Source: Microbacterium sp. SA39 (GTDB lineage: Bacteria > Actinomycetota > Actinomycetes > Actinomycetales > Microbacteriaceae). From it: 64,000 nucleotides of DNA. Of this stretch, positions 18,628 through 26,416 are shown piece after piece. Position 1 is the stretch's first letter; each line of letters starts with the position of its first letter. Location of the stretch: NCBI RefSeq assembly GCF_000967865.1, contig NZ_JXRU01000037.1, positions 221,158-285,157 of the forward strand. Direction: 5' to 3'. A program made the position numbers and the translations under genes. The notes under the pieces were generated by a model that saw only the letters and a list, made by a program, of their open reading frames with translations, had not been told where the DNA came from and searched no databases.

Positions 18628-19794
18628 TCAGGCGCCCCAGCCTGCCTGCACGCCGCCTACGCGGTGGGCGGCGATCTTCTGCTGGTAGCCGGATGCTGCG
18701 TACGCGGCCATCGGGTCACCGGCGAGGCCGCGCGACTCGCGCCATTCGGCGAGGGCAGGGCGCACGTCGGTGTAGAACGCATCCATGAACACCGCGTTCG
18801 CGGCGAGCACGTCGCCGGACTTCTGCGCCGCCGTGAGTGCTTCGCGGTCGACGAGCAGCGCGCGAGCGGTCATCTCCTGCACGTTCAGGACCGAGCGGAT
18901 CTGTCCGGGGATCTTGTCCTCGACGTTGTGGCACTGGTCGAGCATGAAGGCGACATCCGGGTTGTTCAGTCCGCCGCCGCGGATGACCTCGAAGAGGATG
19001 CGGAAGAGCTGGAACGGGTCGGCCGCCCCGACGATGAGGTCGTCGTCGGCGTAGAACCGGGAGTTGAAGTCGAACGAGCCGAGCTTTCGTAGGCGCAGCA
19101 GCTGCATCACGATGAACTCGATGTTCGTGCCGGGCGCGTGGTGTCCGGTGTCGAGGCAGACCATGGCCTTGTCGCCGAGCGCGCTCACCTGGGCGTAGGA
19201 CGTTCCCCAGTCCGGAACATCGGTGTGGTAGAACGCCGGCTCGAAGAACTTGTACTCGAGCACGAGCCGCTGGTCGTCGCCGAGACGCGCGTAGATCTGC
19301 TGGAGCGACTCCTGCAGGCGGTCCTGGCGGCCGCGGAGGTCGGCCTGTCCCGGGTAGTTCGAGCCCTCGGCGAGCCAGATCTTGAGGTCGCGGCTGCCCG
19401 TGGCATCCATGACGTCGATGCAGGCGAGGTGGTGGTCGATGGCCTTCTGGCGGATCGCCGCGTCCTCATGGGTCAGTGCGCCGAACTTGTAGTCGTCGTC
19501 CTGGAAGGTGTTCGAGTTGATCGTGCCCAGCGCGACGCCGTGGTCCTCGGCGTGCTTGCGCAGGTCGTCGTACGAATCGACCAGGTCCCACGGGATGTGC
19601 AGGGCGACGCTCGGCGCGAGAGCGGTGTACTTCTGCACCTGCGCGGCATCCGCGATCTTCTCCCACGGATCGCGCGGGGTCCCGGGCGTTCCGAACACCT
19701 TGAAGCGGGTGCCGGAGTTGCCGAACGCCCAGCTGGGAAGCTCGATGCCCTGCCGCTCGAGAGCGGCCAGGTGGTCGGAGGAGAGGATGCTCAT
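18628..19794 (-). CDS. rhaI: L-rhamnose isomerase (RhaI type)
   Basis: A TIM-barrel metal-dependent isomerase of 388 residues converting L-rhamnose to L-rhamnulose, the first step before RhaB and RhaD. It resembles the actinobacterial/Pseudomonas-type RhaI rather than E. coli RhaA. Visible blocks include IELPSWAFGNSGTRF, the metal-binding LVLEYKFFEPAFYHTD and MVCLDTGHHAPGTNIEF regions, and SFDFNSRFYADDDL. It is transcribed alone from a TTGACA-17-TAATGT promoter with a LacI-type operator just downstream. It is divergent from that LacI gene, separated from rhaD-rhaB by the SorC operons, and differently regulated from them. Confidence 0.93.
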   Translation of the reverse strand: MSILSSDHLAALERQGIELPSWAFGNSGTRFKVFGTPGTPRDPWEKIADAAQVQKYTALAPSVALHIPWDLVDSYDDLRKHAEDHGVALGTINSNTFQDDDYKFGALTHEDAAIRQKAIDHHLACIDVMDATGSRDLKIWLAEGSNYPGQADLRGRQDRLQESLQQIYARLGDDQRLVLEYKFFEPAFYHTDVPDWGTSYAQVSALGDKAMVCLDTGHHAPGTNIEFIVMQLLRLRKLGSFDFNSRFYADDDLIVGAADPFQLFRILFEVIRGGGLNNPDVAFMLDQCHNVEDKIPGQIRSVLNVQEMTARALLVDREALTAAQKSGDVLAANAVFMDAFYTDVRPALAEWRESRGLAGDPMAAYAASGYQQKIAAHRVGGVQAGWGA

Positions 19795-19817
19795 GTCGTG
19801 CTGCTTTCATCGTTGAA

Positions 19818-19917
19818 TGAATCGTTTCAAGCCCTGCGATGACGACATTAGGCGATGAGTTGACTGCTGTCAAGACGCGTGAGAGTGTGTGAACGCACAG
19901 GCTCATGAGTCGTTTCA
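19818..19917. promoter_or_regulatory. Divergent rhaI/LacI control region with two LacI-type operators
   Basis: On the minus strand, TTGACA (19873-19868), 17 bases and TAATGT (19850-19845) form the rhaI promoter. TGAATCGTTTCA (19818-19829) lies just after the predicted start site, and TGAGTCGTTTCA (19906-19917) lies in the leader of the divergent LacI gene. Both match TGAANCGNTTCA with at most one difference. TTGAC/GTCAA (19860-19864, 19869-19873) is a further short inverted repeat. Confidence 0.7.
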
Positions 19918-19933
19918 GGAGTCGGGAAGAGGG

Positions 19934-20941
19934 ATGATGACGGTCAGCGTTCGCGAGGTGGCTGAAGACGCCGGGGTGTCGGTCGGGACGGTCTCGAATG
20001 TGCTGAACCGCCCGGAGAAGGTGTCTCCGGCGACGGTCTCCCGCGTGCAGGCGTCGATCGCTCGCCTGGGTTTCGTGCGCAACGACGCCGCTCGACAGCT
20101 CCGGGCGGGACGCAGTCGCACGATCGGCCTCGTCGTTCTCGACATCAGGAACCCGTTCTTCGCCGAGATCGCGCGGGGTGCCGAGGAACGAGCGGATGAG
20201 AACGGACTCTCCGTGCTGGTGGCCAACAGCGACGAGAAGCAGCAGCGAGAGGCCAGACATCTCGATCTCTTCGAGGAGCAGCGCGTCACGGGCGTGCTGG
20301 TGACGCCGGTGTCGGAGTCGCTGCCTCGGCTCGCGCAGATGCAGGAACGCGGGACGCCGATCGTCCTGGTCGACCGGGAGTCCCATGACGAGCGGATGGC
20401 ATCCGTTGCCGTCGACGATGTCGAGGGGGGTCGCGTCGCCATGGAGCATCTGCTGTCGGTCGGTCGCCGTCGCATCGCGTTCGTGGGCGGACCGGTGGCG
20501 TTACGACAGGTGGCAGACCGCCTCAGCGGTGCCCAGGCTGCGGCCGCCGAGGAGGGGGCGGGCGTCGAGTTCATCTCGACCAGCGCGCTCACCGTCGAGG
20601 AAGGGCGTCGAGCCGGGCGTCAGATCCTGGCGCGGAATCGCGCTGATCGGCCGGATGCCGTGTTCGCGGCGAACGACCTGCTGGCGCTCGGTGTGCTGCA
20701 GAGCCTTGTGATGACCGGCGACGCGCGCGTGCCGGAGGACATCGCACTGATCGGCTACGACGACATCGACTTCGCCGCGGCCGCGGTGATCCCGCTGAGC
20801 TCGGTCCGTCAGCCGGCGGCACCGATCGGCTCGACGGCCGTCGAGCTGCTCCTGCGGTCGATCGACGATCCGGACGGCGACTACGAGCGGAACGTGCGCT
20901 TCCGTCCCGAGCTCATCGTCCGCGCCTCGACCGCGGGCTGA
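19934..20941 (+). CDS. LacI family regulator of rhamnose/rhamnoside genes
   Basis: A LacI/GalR repressor of about 335 residues. The N-terminal helix-turn-helix and hinge are seen in VREVAEDAGVSVGTVSNVL and VSPATVSRVQASIARLGFVRN. The effector domain has TIGLVVLDIRNPFFAEIARG, DAVFAANDLLALG and IGYDDIDFAAAAVIPLSSV. It probably represses rhaI, itself and further rhamnoside genes through the TGAANCGNTTCA sites at 19818, 19906, 23617, 25443 and 34230. ATG 19934 is chosen by family length; GTG 19889 would add 15 residues, and the Shine-Dalgarno sequence is weak for either. Confidence 0.92.
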   Translation: MMTVSVREVAEDAGVSVGTVSNVLNRPEKVSPATVSRVQASIARLGFVRNDAARQLRAGRSRTIGLVVLDIRNPFFAEIARGAEERADENGLSVLVANSDEKQQREARHLDLFEEQRVTGVLVTPVSESLPRLAQMQERGTPIVLVDRESHDERMASVAVDDVEGGRVAMEHLLSVGRRRIAFVGGPVALRQVADRLSGAQAAAAEEGAGVEFISTSALTVEEGRRAGRQILARNRADRPDAVFAANDLLALGVLQSLVMTGDARVPEDIALIGYDDIDFAAAAVIPLSSVRQPAAPIGSTAVELLLRSIDDPDGDYERNVRFRPELIVRASTAG

Positions 20942-20958
20942 GCGGGCGCCGCGATTCG

Positions 20959-23574
20959 TCAGGCCGTGCCGAGGGGACGCGCCCAGGCTCCTTCGAGACT
21001 GTGGCTGCCACTTCCCACCTCGAAGGTCTCGCCGCCGGGCAGCTGCACGGTCGCCGTCGATCCGGTCGGCACTGTGACATCGACCCGCAGCGTCTCGCCG
21101 TCGAGTCGCCAGGCGATCTCCGCTCGCCCGTATGGGGTCTCATGCGCGGCGCGGGCGTGCGTGAACCCCCCGCCCGGCTTCGGTGCGAACCGGATCGCGC
21201 GGTACCCCGGAGCAGCGGGGGCGAGGCCTGCCACGGTGCGGTGCATCCAGTCGGCGACCGCCCCGAGGGCATAGTGATTGAACGACGTCATGCTCCCCGG
21301 GTTCACGGTGCCGTCGGGACGGAGGCTGTCCCAGCGCTCCCAGATCGTGGTGCCGCCCTGCACCACCGCGTAGAGCCACGAGGGCGCCTCGGTCTCGAGC
21401 AGCAGATCGTAGGCGGCATCCGCATGGCCGGTGACGGTGAGCGCGTCCGAGACGAGCGGCGTCCCGACGAACCCGGTCGCGATGCGGTGACCGGCCTGTT
21501 CGACGAGCGCGGCGAGGCGGGCTCCCGCGGACGCGAGCACCTCGTCCGGGACGAGGTCGAACGCGATGGCCAGGGAGTACGCCGTCTGCGCGTCGCTGGT
21601 CATCCGGCCGTCCGGCAGCAAATAGGTCGCAGTGAACGCCGTGCGCACCTCGGCCGCGAGCTTTGCGTAACGGGCGTGATCGTCTGTGAGGCCGAGTACT
21701 TCGGCCATCCGGGCCACCCGATCGGCGGAGCGCGCGAAGTACGCGGTGGCGACGAGGTAGCGGTCGGTCGTGGCGTCCGCGGGGTCTTCCGGTGGAGCCG
21801 CGGGGTCGAGCCAGTCGCCGAGTTGGAAGCCCTCGTCCCAGAGACGGTCCTCCCCGGCGAGCCGTTCGAGCAGGTCGACCCACTTGCGGGCGCTCTGATA
21901 CTGATCGCTCAGGATGCGGGTGTCGCCGAAGCGCTCGTAGAGCGTCCACGGCGTGAAGGCCGCCACGTCGCCCCATGCCGCGCCGGGGCGGATCGGCGTC
22001 CACTGCTTGTCGGCGGGGATGACCGGCACGTACCAGGGCACCGTGCCGTCGGGCAGTTGCTCGATCGCGACGTCCTTGAGCCAGCTGGACAACATGCCCG
22101 AGACGTCGTAGAGGAAGGATGCCGTCGGCGCGAACACCTGAAGATCGCCGGTCCAGCCGATGCGCTCGTCGCGCTGCGGGCAGTCCGTGGGGATGTCGAG
22201 GAAGTTGCCCCTCATGCTCCACACGACGTTCTCGTGCAGCCGGTCGACGAGGGCGTTCGACGACTCGAACCACCCGGTGCGCTCCATGTCGGTGTGGTAG
22301 ACCCGGGCGACGATGTCTCCGGCGGCGACCGCGGCATCGAGCGCAGCCGCCTCTCCCGGCCAGTCGACCTCGGCGTAGCGGAACCCGTGGAAGGTGAACC
22401 GCGGTTCCCACTCCTCGACGCCGCTGCCGGCGAGGATGTACGCGTCCGTCGACTTCGCGTCGCGCAGGGGACGCGTGTAGATCTCGCCCTTCTGCAGCAC
22501 CTCTGCCGTGCGGAAGCGCACGATGTCGCCGGCGCGACCGGATACGCGGAAGCGCGGGCGGCCGACGAGGTTCTGACCGAAGTCGAGCACGCGTCGGCCG
22601 CTCGGGGTCGTGAGCAGCTCGACAGGCGCGACCTCCTGGGTGCAGCGGACCGGCGGACCCTCCGGAGCGGTGAGGGTCGCCGGGTCGCGGTGGGCGGCGA
22701 CGACTCTCGACCAGCCGCTCGCGTCGTACCCCGGACGCGACCACCCGGGGAGCTCGGCGGCGATCCGCGCGTCGTAGGTCTCGCCGTCGTAGTTGCCCGA
22801 ATGCAGGATCGGACTGGGCGCGGCGCGCCAGTCGCCATCCGTCGCGATCGTCTCGGTCGTGCCGTCGGCATAGCGCAGTTCGAGCTGCGCCAGCAGCGAC
22901 AGGTCGGTGCCGAAGATGTTGCGGAAGCCGCCGCGCCAGCCCATGCGTCCGCGGTACCAGCCGTCTCCGAGCCACGCACCGATGGCGTTGGCGCCCGGAG
23001 AGATCTCGTCGGTGACGTCGTAGGTGTAGTAGCGCAGCTTCTGCCGGTACGGGGTCCAGCCGGGCGACATGGCGTCGTCGCCGATGCGCCGCCCGTTGAT
23101 CTCGACCTCGTAGACCCCGTGCGCCGTCACGTACAGGCGGGCCGATGCGAGGCCGCCGCGCGCGGAGAAGTCGCGTCGGAGCACGGAGGGGCGGCGCTCG
23201 TCACTGAGGGGATTCTCGTTCCAGTTCGCGCCCACTGCCATGGCCGACCAGTCGTCCGGGGCGAGCAGTCCGGTCTCCACCGCGGCCGGCTCGCTCCATC
23301 CGGAGACGGAGCCGTCGTCTCCCGTGACCCGCACGCGTACGACGGCGCGTTCCCGCGAGGCGAGCGGAGCCGAGGGCCAGTCCCGCAGGACCGAGTCGGA
23401 GTCCTCGACCGAGACGGTCGTGACGTCGCCCGAGCGCGTCACCTCCAGCTCATAGGCGATCTGGGTCCAGCCCGCCGGTGCCCGCGTCTTCCAGGAGATG
23501 CGGGGAGCGGGCACGCCGATGCCGAGGGCGTGGCGGTGGTGCTCGAAGGTGGGCGCAGCGACGTCGATGCTCAT
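20959..23574 (-). CDS. GH78 alpha-L-rhamnosidase
   Basis: A glycosidase of 871 residues that releases L-rhamnose from rhamnosides and pectin fragments. The order of domains is an N-terminal Fn3-like domain (SWKTRAPAGWTQIAYELEV), carbohydrate-binding beta-sandwich domains (LYVTAHGVYEVEINGRRI, LDFGQNLVGRP), an (alpha/alpha)6 catalytic barrel and a C-terminal sandwich. The catalytic-acid block DCPQRDERIGWTGDLQVF lies at about residues 460-478, with QLGDWLDP and YAVVQGGTTIWERWDSL later. No signal peptide is present, so it acts on imported oligosaccharides. Its promoter (TTGAAA-17-GATGAT) overlaps a LacI-type operator shared with the divergent gene. Confidence 0.95.
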   Translation of the reverse strand: MSIDVAAPTFEHHRHALGIGVPAPRISWKTRAPAGWTQIAYELEVTRSGDVTTVSVEDSDSVLRDWPSAPLASRERAVVRVRVTGDDGSVSGWSEPAAVETGLLAPDDWSAMAVGANWNENPLSDERRPSVLRRDFSARGGLASARLYVTAHGVYEVEINGRRIGDDAMSPGWTPYRQKLRYYTYDVTDEISPGANAIGAWLGDGWYRGRMGWRGGFRNIFGTDLSLLAQLELRYADGTTETIATDGDWRAAPSPILHSGNYDGETYDARIAAELPGWSRPGYDASGWSRVVAAHRDPATLTAPEGPPVRCTQEVAPVELLTTPSGRRVLDFGQNLVGRPRFRVSGRAGDIVRFRTAEVLQKGEIYTRPLRDAKSTDAYILAGSGVEEWEPRFTFHGFRYAEVDWPGEAAALDAAVAAGDIVARVYHTDMERTGWFESSNALVDRLHENVVWSMRGNFLDIPTDCPQRDERIGWTGDLQVFAPTASFLYDVSGMLSSWLKDVAIEQLPDGTVPWYVPVIPADKQWTPIRPGAAWGDVAAFTPWTLYERFGDTRILSDQYQSARKWVDLLERLAGEDRLWDEGFQLGDWLDPAAPPEDPADATTDRYLVATAYFARSADRVARMAEVLGLTDDHARYAKLAAEVRTAFTATYLLPDGRMTSDAQTAYSLAIAFDLVPDEVLASAGARLAALVEQAGHRIATGFVGTPLVSDALTVTGHADAAYDLLLETEAPSWLYAVVQGGTTIWERWDSLRPDGTVNPGSMTSFNHYALGAVADWMHRTVAGLAPAAPGYRAIRFAPKPGGGFTHARAAHETPYGRAEIAWRLDGETLRVDVTVPTGSTATVQLPGGETFEVGSGSHSLEGAWARPLGTA

Positions 23575-23600
23575 GAGTCTCCTGATTCGGATCTGCCTCG

Positions 23601-23645
23601 ATCATCCCGGATCGATTGACACGTTTCAAGTCGAAACGGGAAGAT
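23601..23645. promoter_or_regulatory. Divergent GH78 / dehydrogenase promoters over a LacI-type site
   Basis: On the minus strand, TTGAAA (23629-23624), 17 bases and GATGAT (23606-23601) serve the rhamnosidase. On the plus strand, TTGACA (23616-23621), 18 bases and GAAGAT (23640-23645) serve the next gene. TGACACGTTTCA (23617-23628) matches the local LacI consensus with one base off. CGTTTC and GAAACG (23622-23627, 23633-23638) add an inverted repeat, so one bound repressor would cover both -35 boxes. Confidence 0.6.
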
Positions 23646-23666
23646 GAGGGGAACGAAAGGGTTCTC

Positions 23667-24515
23667 ATGCGCATCGTGGTCACCGGCAGTTCGGGCAAGC
23701 TCGGCAGAGCGACCGTCGAGAGGCTGCGAGCCGACGGTCACGAGGTGGTCGGGTTCGACATCATCGGAACGCCGGGGCCGGGCTTCGTCCGCGTCGACCT
23801 GCAGGACTACGGGCAGGTACTCGATGCCCTGCTCGGCGTCACGGCCCGTCACGACGGGCTCGACGCCGTCGTGCATCTCGCCGCCCTGCCCGTGAACGGG
23901 CTGGTGCCGGATGCCGCCACCTTCACGAACAACATCAACGCGACCTTCCACGTGCTGCACGGCGCGCTGCGCGCCGGCATCCGCACCATCGTGCAGGCGT
24001 CGAGCATCACTGCCATGGGCTTCCCCGACTACGCGAACCTGACCTCGCTGCCGGTCGACGAGAGCTACACCGAGGCGAACAACACCTACGCGCTGGGCAA
24101 GATCGCGGAGGAAGCGATGGCCGCGCAGCTCGTGCACTGGGCCGAGGGGGCCAGCATCACGGCGCTGCGCTTCACCAACGTCGTCGCCGAGGACGAGTAC
24201 GCGACCTTCGAGCGCGCGGGCGTCGCCGACTACCGACGCGATCTGCTCGGCACCTACGTCGACGTGCGAGACGCCGCGACGGCCGTGGCCCTGGCCCTTC
24301 AGCACGCGGCTCCGGGTTTCGAGGTCTACAACGTGGCGGCATCCGACTCGGGTGTGTCGACGCCGACCGTCCAATACGCCGAACGGAACTATCCCGGGGT
24401 CGCGCTTCGGGAGGGGGTCGGCGAGTTCGAGACCCTGATGTCGATCGACAAGGCGCGCGACCGGCTCGGCTTCGAGCCCGTGCACCTCTGGCGCCAGGAG
24501 TACACCGCCTCGTAG
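23667..24515 (+). CDS. NAD-dependent epimerase/dehydratase family protein
   Basis: A short extended-SDR of 282 residues with VVTGSSGKLGRATVE (nucleotide binding), HLAALPVN, QASSITAMG and the YALGKIAEE catalytic Tyr-Lys pair (YxxxK). This group includes uronate and aldose dehydrogenases as well as nucleotide-sugar epimerases. No nucleotide-sugar pathway is nearby, so oxidation of a free sugar is more likely. GAAAGG lies 7 bases before ATG 23667. Divergent to GH78 under a shared LacI operator, it probably acts on a product of rhamnoside hydrolysis. A paralogue lies at 43453-44370. Confidence 0.85.
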   Translation: MRIVVTGSSGKLGRATVERLRADGHEVVGFDIIGTPGPGFVRVDLQDYGQVLDALLGVTARHDGLDAVVHLAALPVNGLVPDAATFTNNINATFHVLHGALRAGIRTIVQASSITAMGFPDYANLTSLPVDESYTEANNTYALGKIAEEAMAAQLVHWAEGASITALRFTNVVAEDEYATFERAGVADYRRDLLGTYVDVRDAATAVALALQHAAPGFEVYNVAASDSGVSTPTVQYAERNYPGVALREGVGEFETLMSIDKARDRLGFEPVHLWRQEYTAS

Positions 24516-24529
24516 CAGGGCTCAAGTGG

Positions 24530-25414
24530 TCACGCCGCAGTGGTCGTGGTGCGGATCCGGTAGAGGCCCGTCGTGGCGGTGAGGAAGAGGTCGTGCCCGT
24601 CGTCGCCACCGAACGTGCAGTTCGACACCGTCTCGGGAACGGCGATGTGCTCGAGCAGCCCGCCGTCCGGTGCGTAGACGTAGATCCCGTCCCCGGCCGA
24701 GGTCCACAGCCGGCCCTCCCGGTCGACGGCGAACCCGTCGGATGCACCGACGGGAGGTCTGGCGAACTCGCGCCCTGCGCCGACGACCGTCGGCCCGTCG
24801 ACCTCGAACACGTGGATCTGCTGAGCTTCGGGCTGGTCGGCGTAGAAGCCGGTGTCGGAGACGTACAGCCGGGAGCCGTCGGGAGAGAACGCGATGCCGT
24901 TCGGGTGGACCATCGTCGTCACGACGGGTTCCGCCTCGCCGGTGCGCGGATCCCAGCGGAACACGAAGCAGGCGTCGTACTCGGAGGTGCCCGGGTGTCC
25001 CTCCCGGCCGCTCGGGTCGATGCCGTAGGGCGGGTCGGTGAACCAGATCGCTCCGTCGGATGCCACGGCGAGATCGTTCGGGGAGTTGAACCGTCCGCCG
25101 CTCCAGCGGTCGACGAGGACCTCGGGGCCGCCTGCCGCCTCGCGCTCGATCGCACGTCGTCCGTGACTGCACTGGACGACCCGGCCTTCGAGGTCGAGCG
25201 TCCTGCCGTTCGTGAACTCGGCGGGCTGGCGGAACGTCGACACCTCGCCCGTCACCGCGTCCCACTCCAGGATGCGGTCGTTCGGGATGTCGCTCCAGCG
25301 CAGCCTCCTGGTCTCCGGCAGCCAGACAGGTCCTTCGCTCCAGACGGTGCCGTCGGCGAGGCGCTCGAGGTCCGCTCCTGGAGCGAGCAGCGATGGGGTC
25401 AGGTCCGTTGACAT
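24530..25414 (-). CDS. SMP-30/gluconolactonase family lactonase
   Basis: A six-bladed beta-propeller hydrolase of 294 residues that opens sugar lactones with a divalent metal. Visible are the metal-site glutamate region WSEGPVWLPETRRLRWSDIP, the SPNDLAVASDGAIWFTDPPYG block, HPNGIAFSPDGSRLYVSDT and GASDGFAVDREGRLW, in family order. AAAGGAG lies 7 bases before ATG 25414. It faces an aldo-keto reductase of the aldose-1-dehydrogenase type across a shared control region, so the pair could oxidise an aldose to its lactone and open it. The true substrate, for example rhamnono- or fucono-lactone, is inferred. Confidence 0.88.
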   Translation of the reverse strand: MSTDLTPSLLAPGADLERLADGTVWSEGPVWLPETRRLRWSDIPNDRILEWDAVTGEVSTFRQPAEFTNGRTLDLEGRVVQCSHGRRAIEREAAGGPEVLVDRWSGGRFNSPNDLAVASDGAIWFTDPPYGIDPSGREGHPGTSEYDACFVFRWDPRTGEAEPVVTTMVHPNGIAFSPDGSRLYVSDTGFYADQPEAQQIHVFEVDGPTVVGAGREFARPPVGASDGFAVDREGRLWTSAGDGIYVYAPDGGLLEHIAVPETVSNCTFGGDDGHDLFLTATTGLYRIRTTTTAA

Positions 25415-25454
25415 GTCGATTCTCCTTTGAATAAACTTGCGCTGAAACGGTTCA
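25408..25454 (+). promoter_or_regulatory. Promoter and LacI-type operator of the aldo-keto reductase operon
   Basis: TTGACA (25408-25413), an 18-base spacer and TAAACT (25432-25437) form a promoter whose start site falls at TGAAACGGTTCA (25443-25454), the best match to the LacI consensus in the window. The -35 box overlaps the start of the divergent lactonase gene, so both directions could be repressed together. Confidence 0.7.
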
Positions 25455-25492
25455 TGACCGACCGTAGCATTCGCGACGAGGGGATTCCCACG

Positions 25493-26416
25493 ATGACGCC
25501 CCGGCCGCTGCCGCCCGTTCTGGTACTCGGCACCTCGGGCCTCGGCTCCGGCGATGAGGACGCCGCGCTCGAGACCGCCCTGTCGCTGCTGCGCAGCGGA
25601 CTCCTCATCGACACCTCCCACAACTACTCCGGCGGAGCATCCGAGCGCACCCTCGGCGTGGCGCTCGCAACGCTCGCCCCGAACGAGCGATCGTCCGCGG
25701 CGGCGCGGATCCTCACCAAGGTCGACCGGGATCCGGAGACCGGTCGCTTCGACGCCGACCGCGTCCTGCGCTCGGCCGAGGAGAGTCTAGGGCGGCTCGG
25801 CGTCGACGCGGTGCCCCTGCTGCACCTGCACGACCCCTACGTCGTCACCGTCCGCGACGCCCTCGCTCCGGGCGGCGCCGTGTCGGGCCTCGTGCGCCTG
25901 CGCGAGGAAGGAGTCGCCGCGTCGATCGGAATCGCCGCAGGACCCGCCCCCCTGGTGCAGCGCTACGTCGACAGCGGGCTGTTCGACGCGGTGCTCTGCC
26001 ACAACCGCTACACGTTGGTCGATCGCAGCGCCGCGCCGCTGTTCGAGGACGCCCGTCGTCGCGGCATGCGGGTGTTCAACGCGGCGCCCTTCGGCGGCGA
26101 TCTGCTCGCCCGCGGACCGCGGCCCGGGGCGAGATACCACTACCGCTCGGCATCCGACGAACTCAGAGGATGGACGGCCGGCGCGGAGGCGGTGTGCCTG
26201 CGGCACGGGGTGTCGCTTCCGGCGGTCGCTCTGACCATCTCGCTGCACGCCGACGTCGTCGACGCCACGGTCGTCGGCGTCTCGTCGCCCGCGCGCCTCG
26301 AGGCCCTCCTCGGTCTGGCCGACACGACCATCCCCGAGGCGGTCTGGGCAGAGCTCGACGCCCTCGGCCCGGCGCCGTCTCCCATCGATGACAGCAGATA
26401 CGGCGACGACGCATGA
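25493..26416 (+). CDS. Aldo/keto reductase, aldose 1-dehydrogenase-like
   Basis: A TIM-barrel NAD(P)-dependent oxidoreductase of 307 residues. LVLGTSGLGSG, LIDTSHNYSGGASERTLG (catalytic Asp/Tyr), TKVDRDPETGRFDAD and HNRYTLVDRSAAPLFEDAR resemble the L-fucose / D-threo-aldose 1-dehydrogenase group. ATG 25493 is preferred over 25454 and TTG 25427 because GAGGGGA lies 8 bases upstream and the operator at 25443-25454 would otherwise sit inside the gene. The stop overlaps the GH2 start by four bases. It probably oxidises a released deoxy sugar to the lactone handled by 24530-25414. Confidence 0.85.
   Translation: MTPRPLPPVLVLGTSGLGSGDEDAALETALSLLRSGLLIDTSHNYSGGASERTLGVALATLAPNERSSAAARILTKVDRDPETGRFDADRVLRSAEESLGRLGVDAVPLLHLHDPYVVTVRDALAPGGAVSGLVRLREEGVAASIGIAAGPAPLVQRYVDSGLFDAVLCHNRYTLVDRSAAPLFEDARRRGMRVFNAAPFGGDLLARGPRPGARYHYRSASDELRGWTAGAEAVCLRHGVSLPAVALTISLHADVVDATVVGVSSPARLEALLGLADTTIPEAVWAELDALGPAPSPIDDSRYGDDA

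Noticed and set aside
21001..23619. Long open frame opposite the GH78 gene
   Set aside because: The GH78 frame has clear catalytic motifs and the antisense frame has none; high GC leaves few stops by chance.
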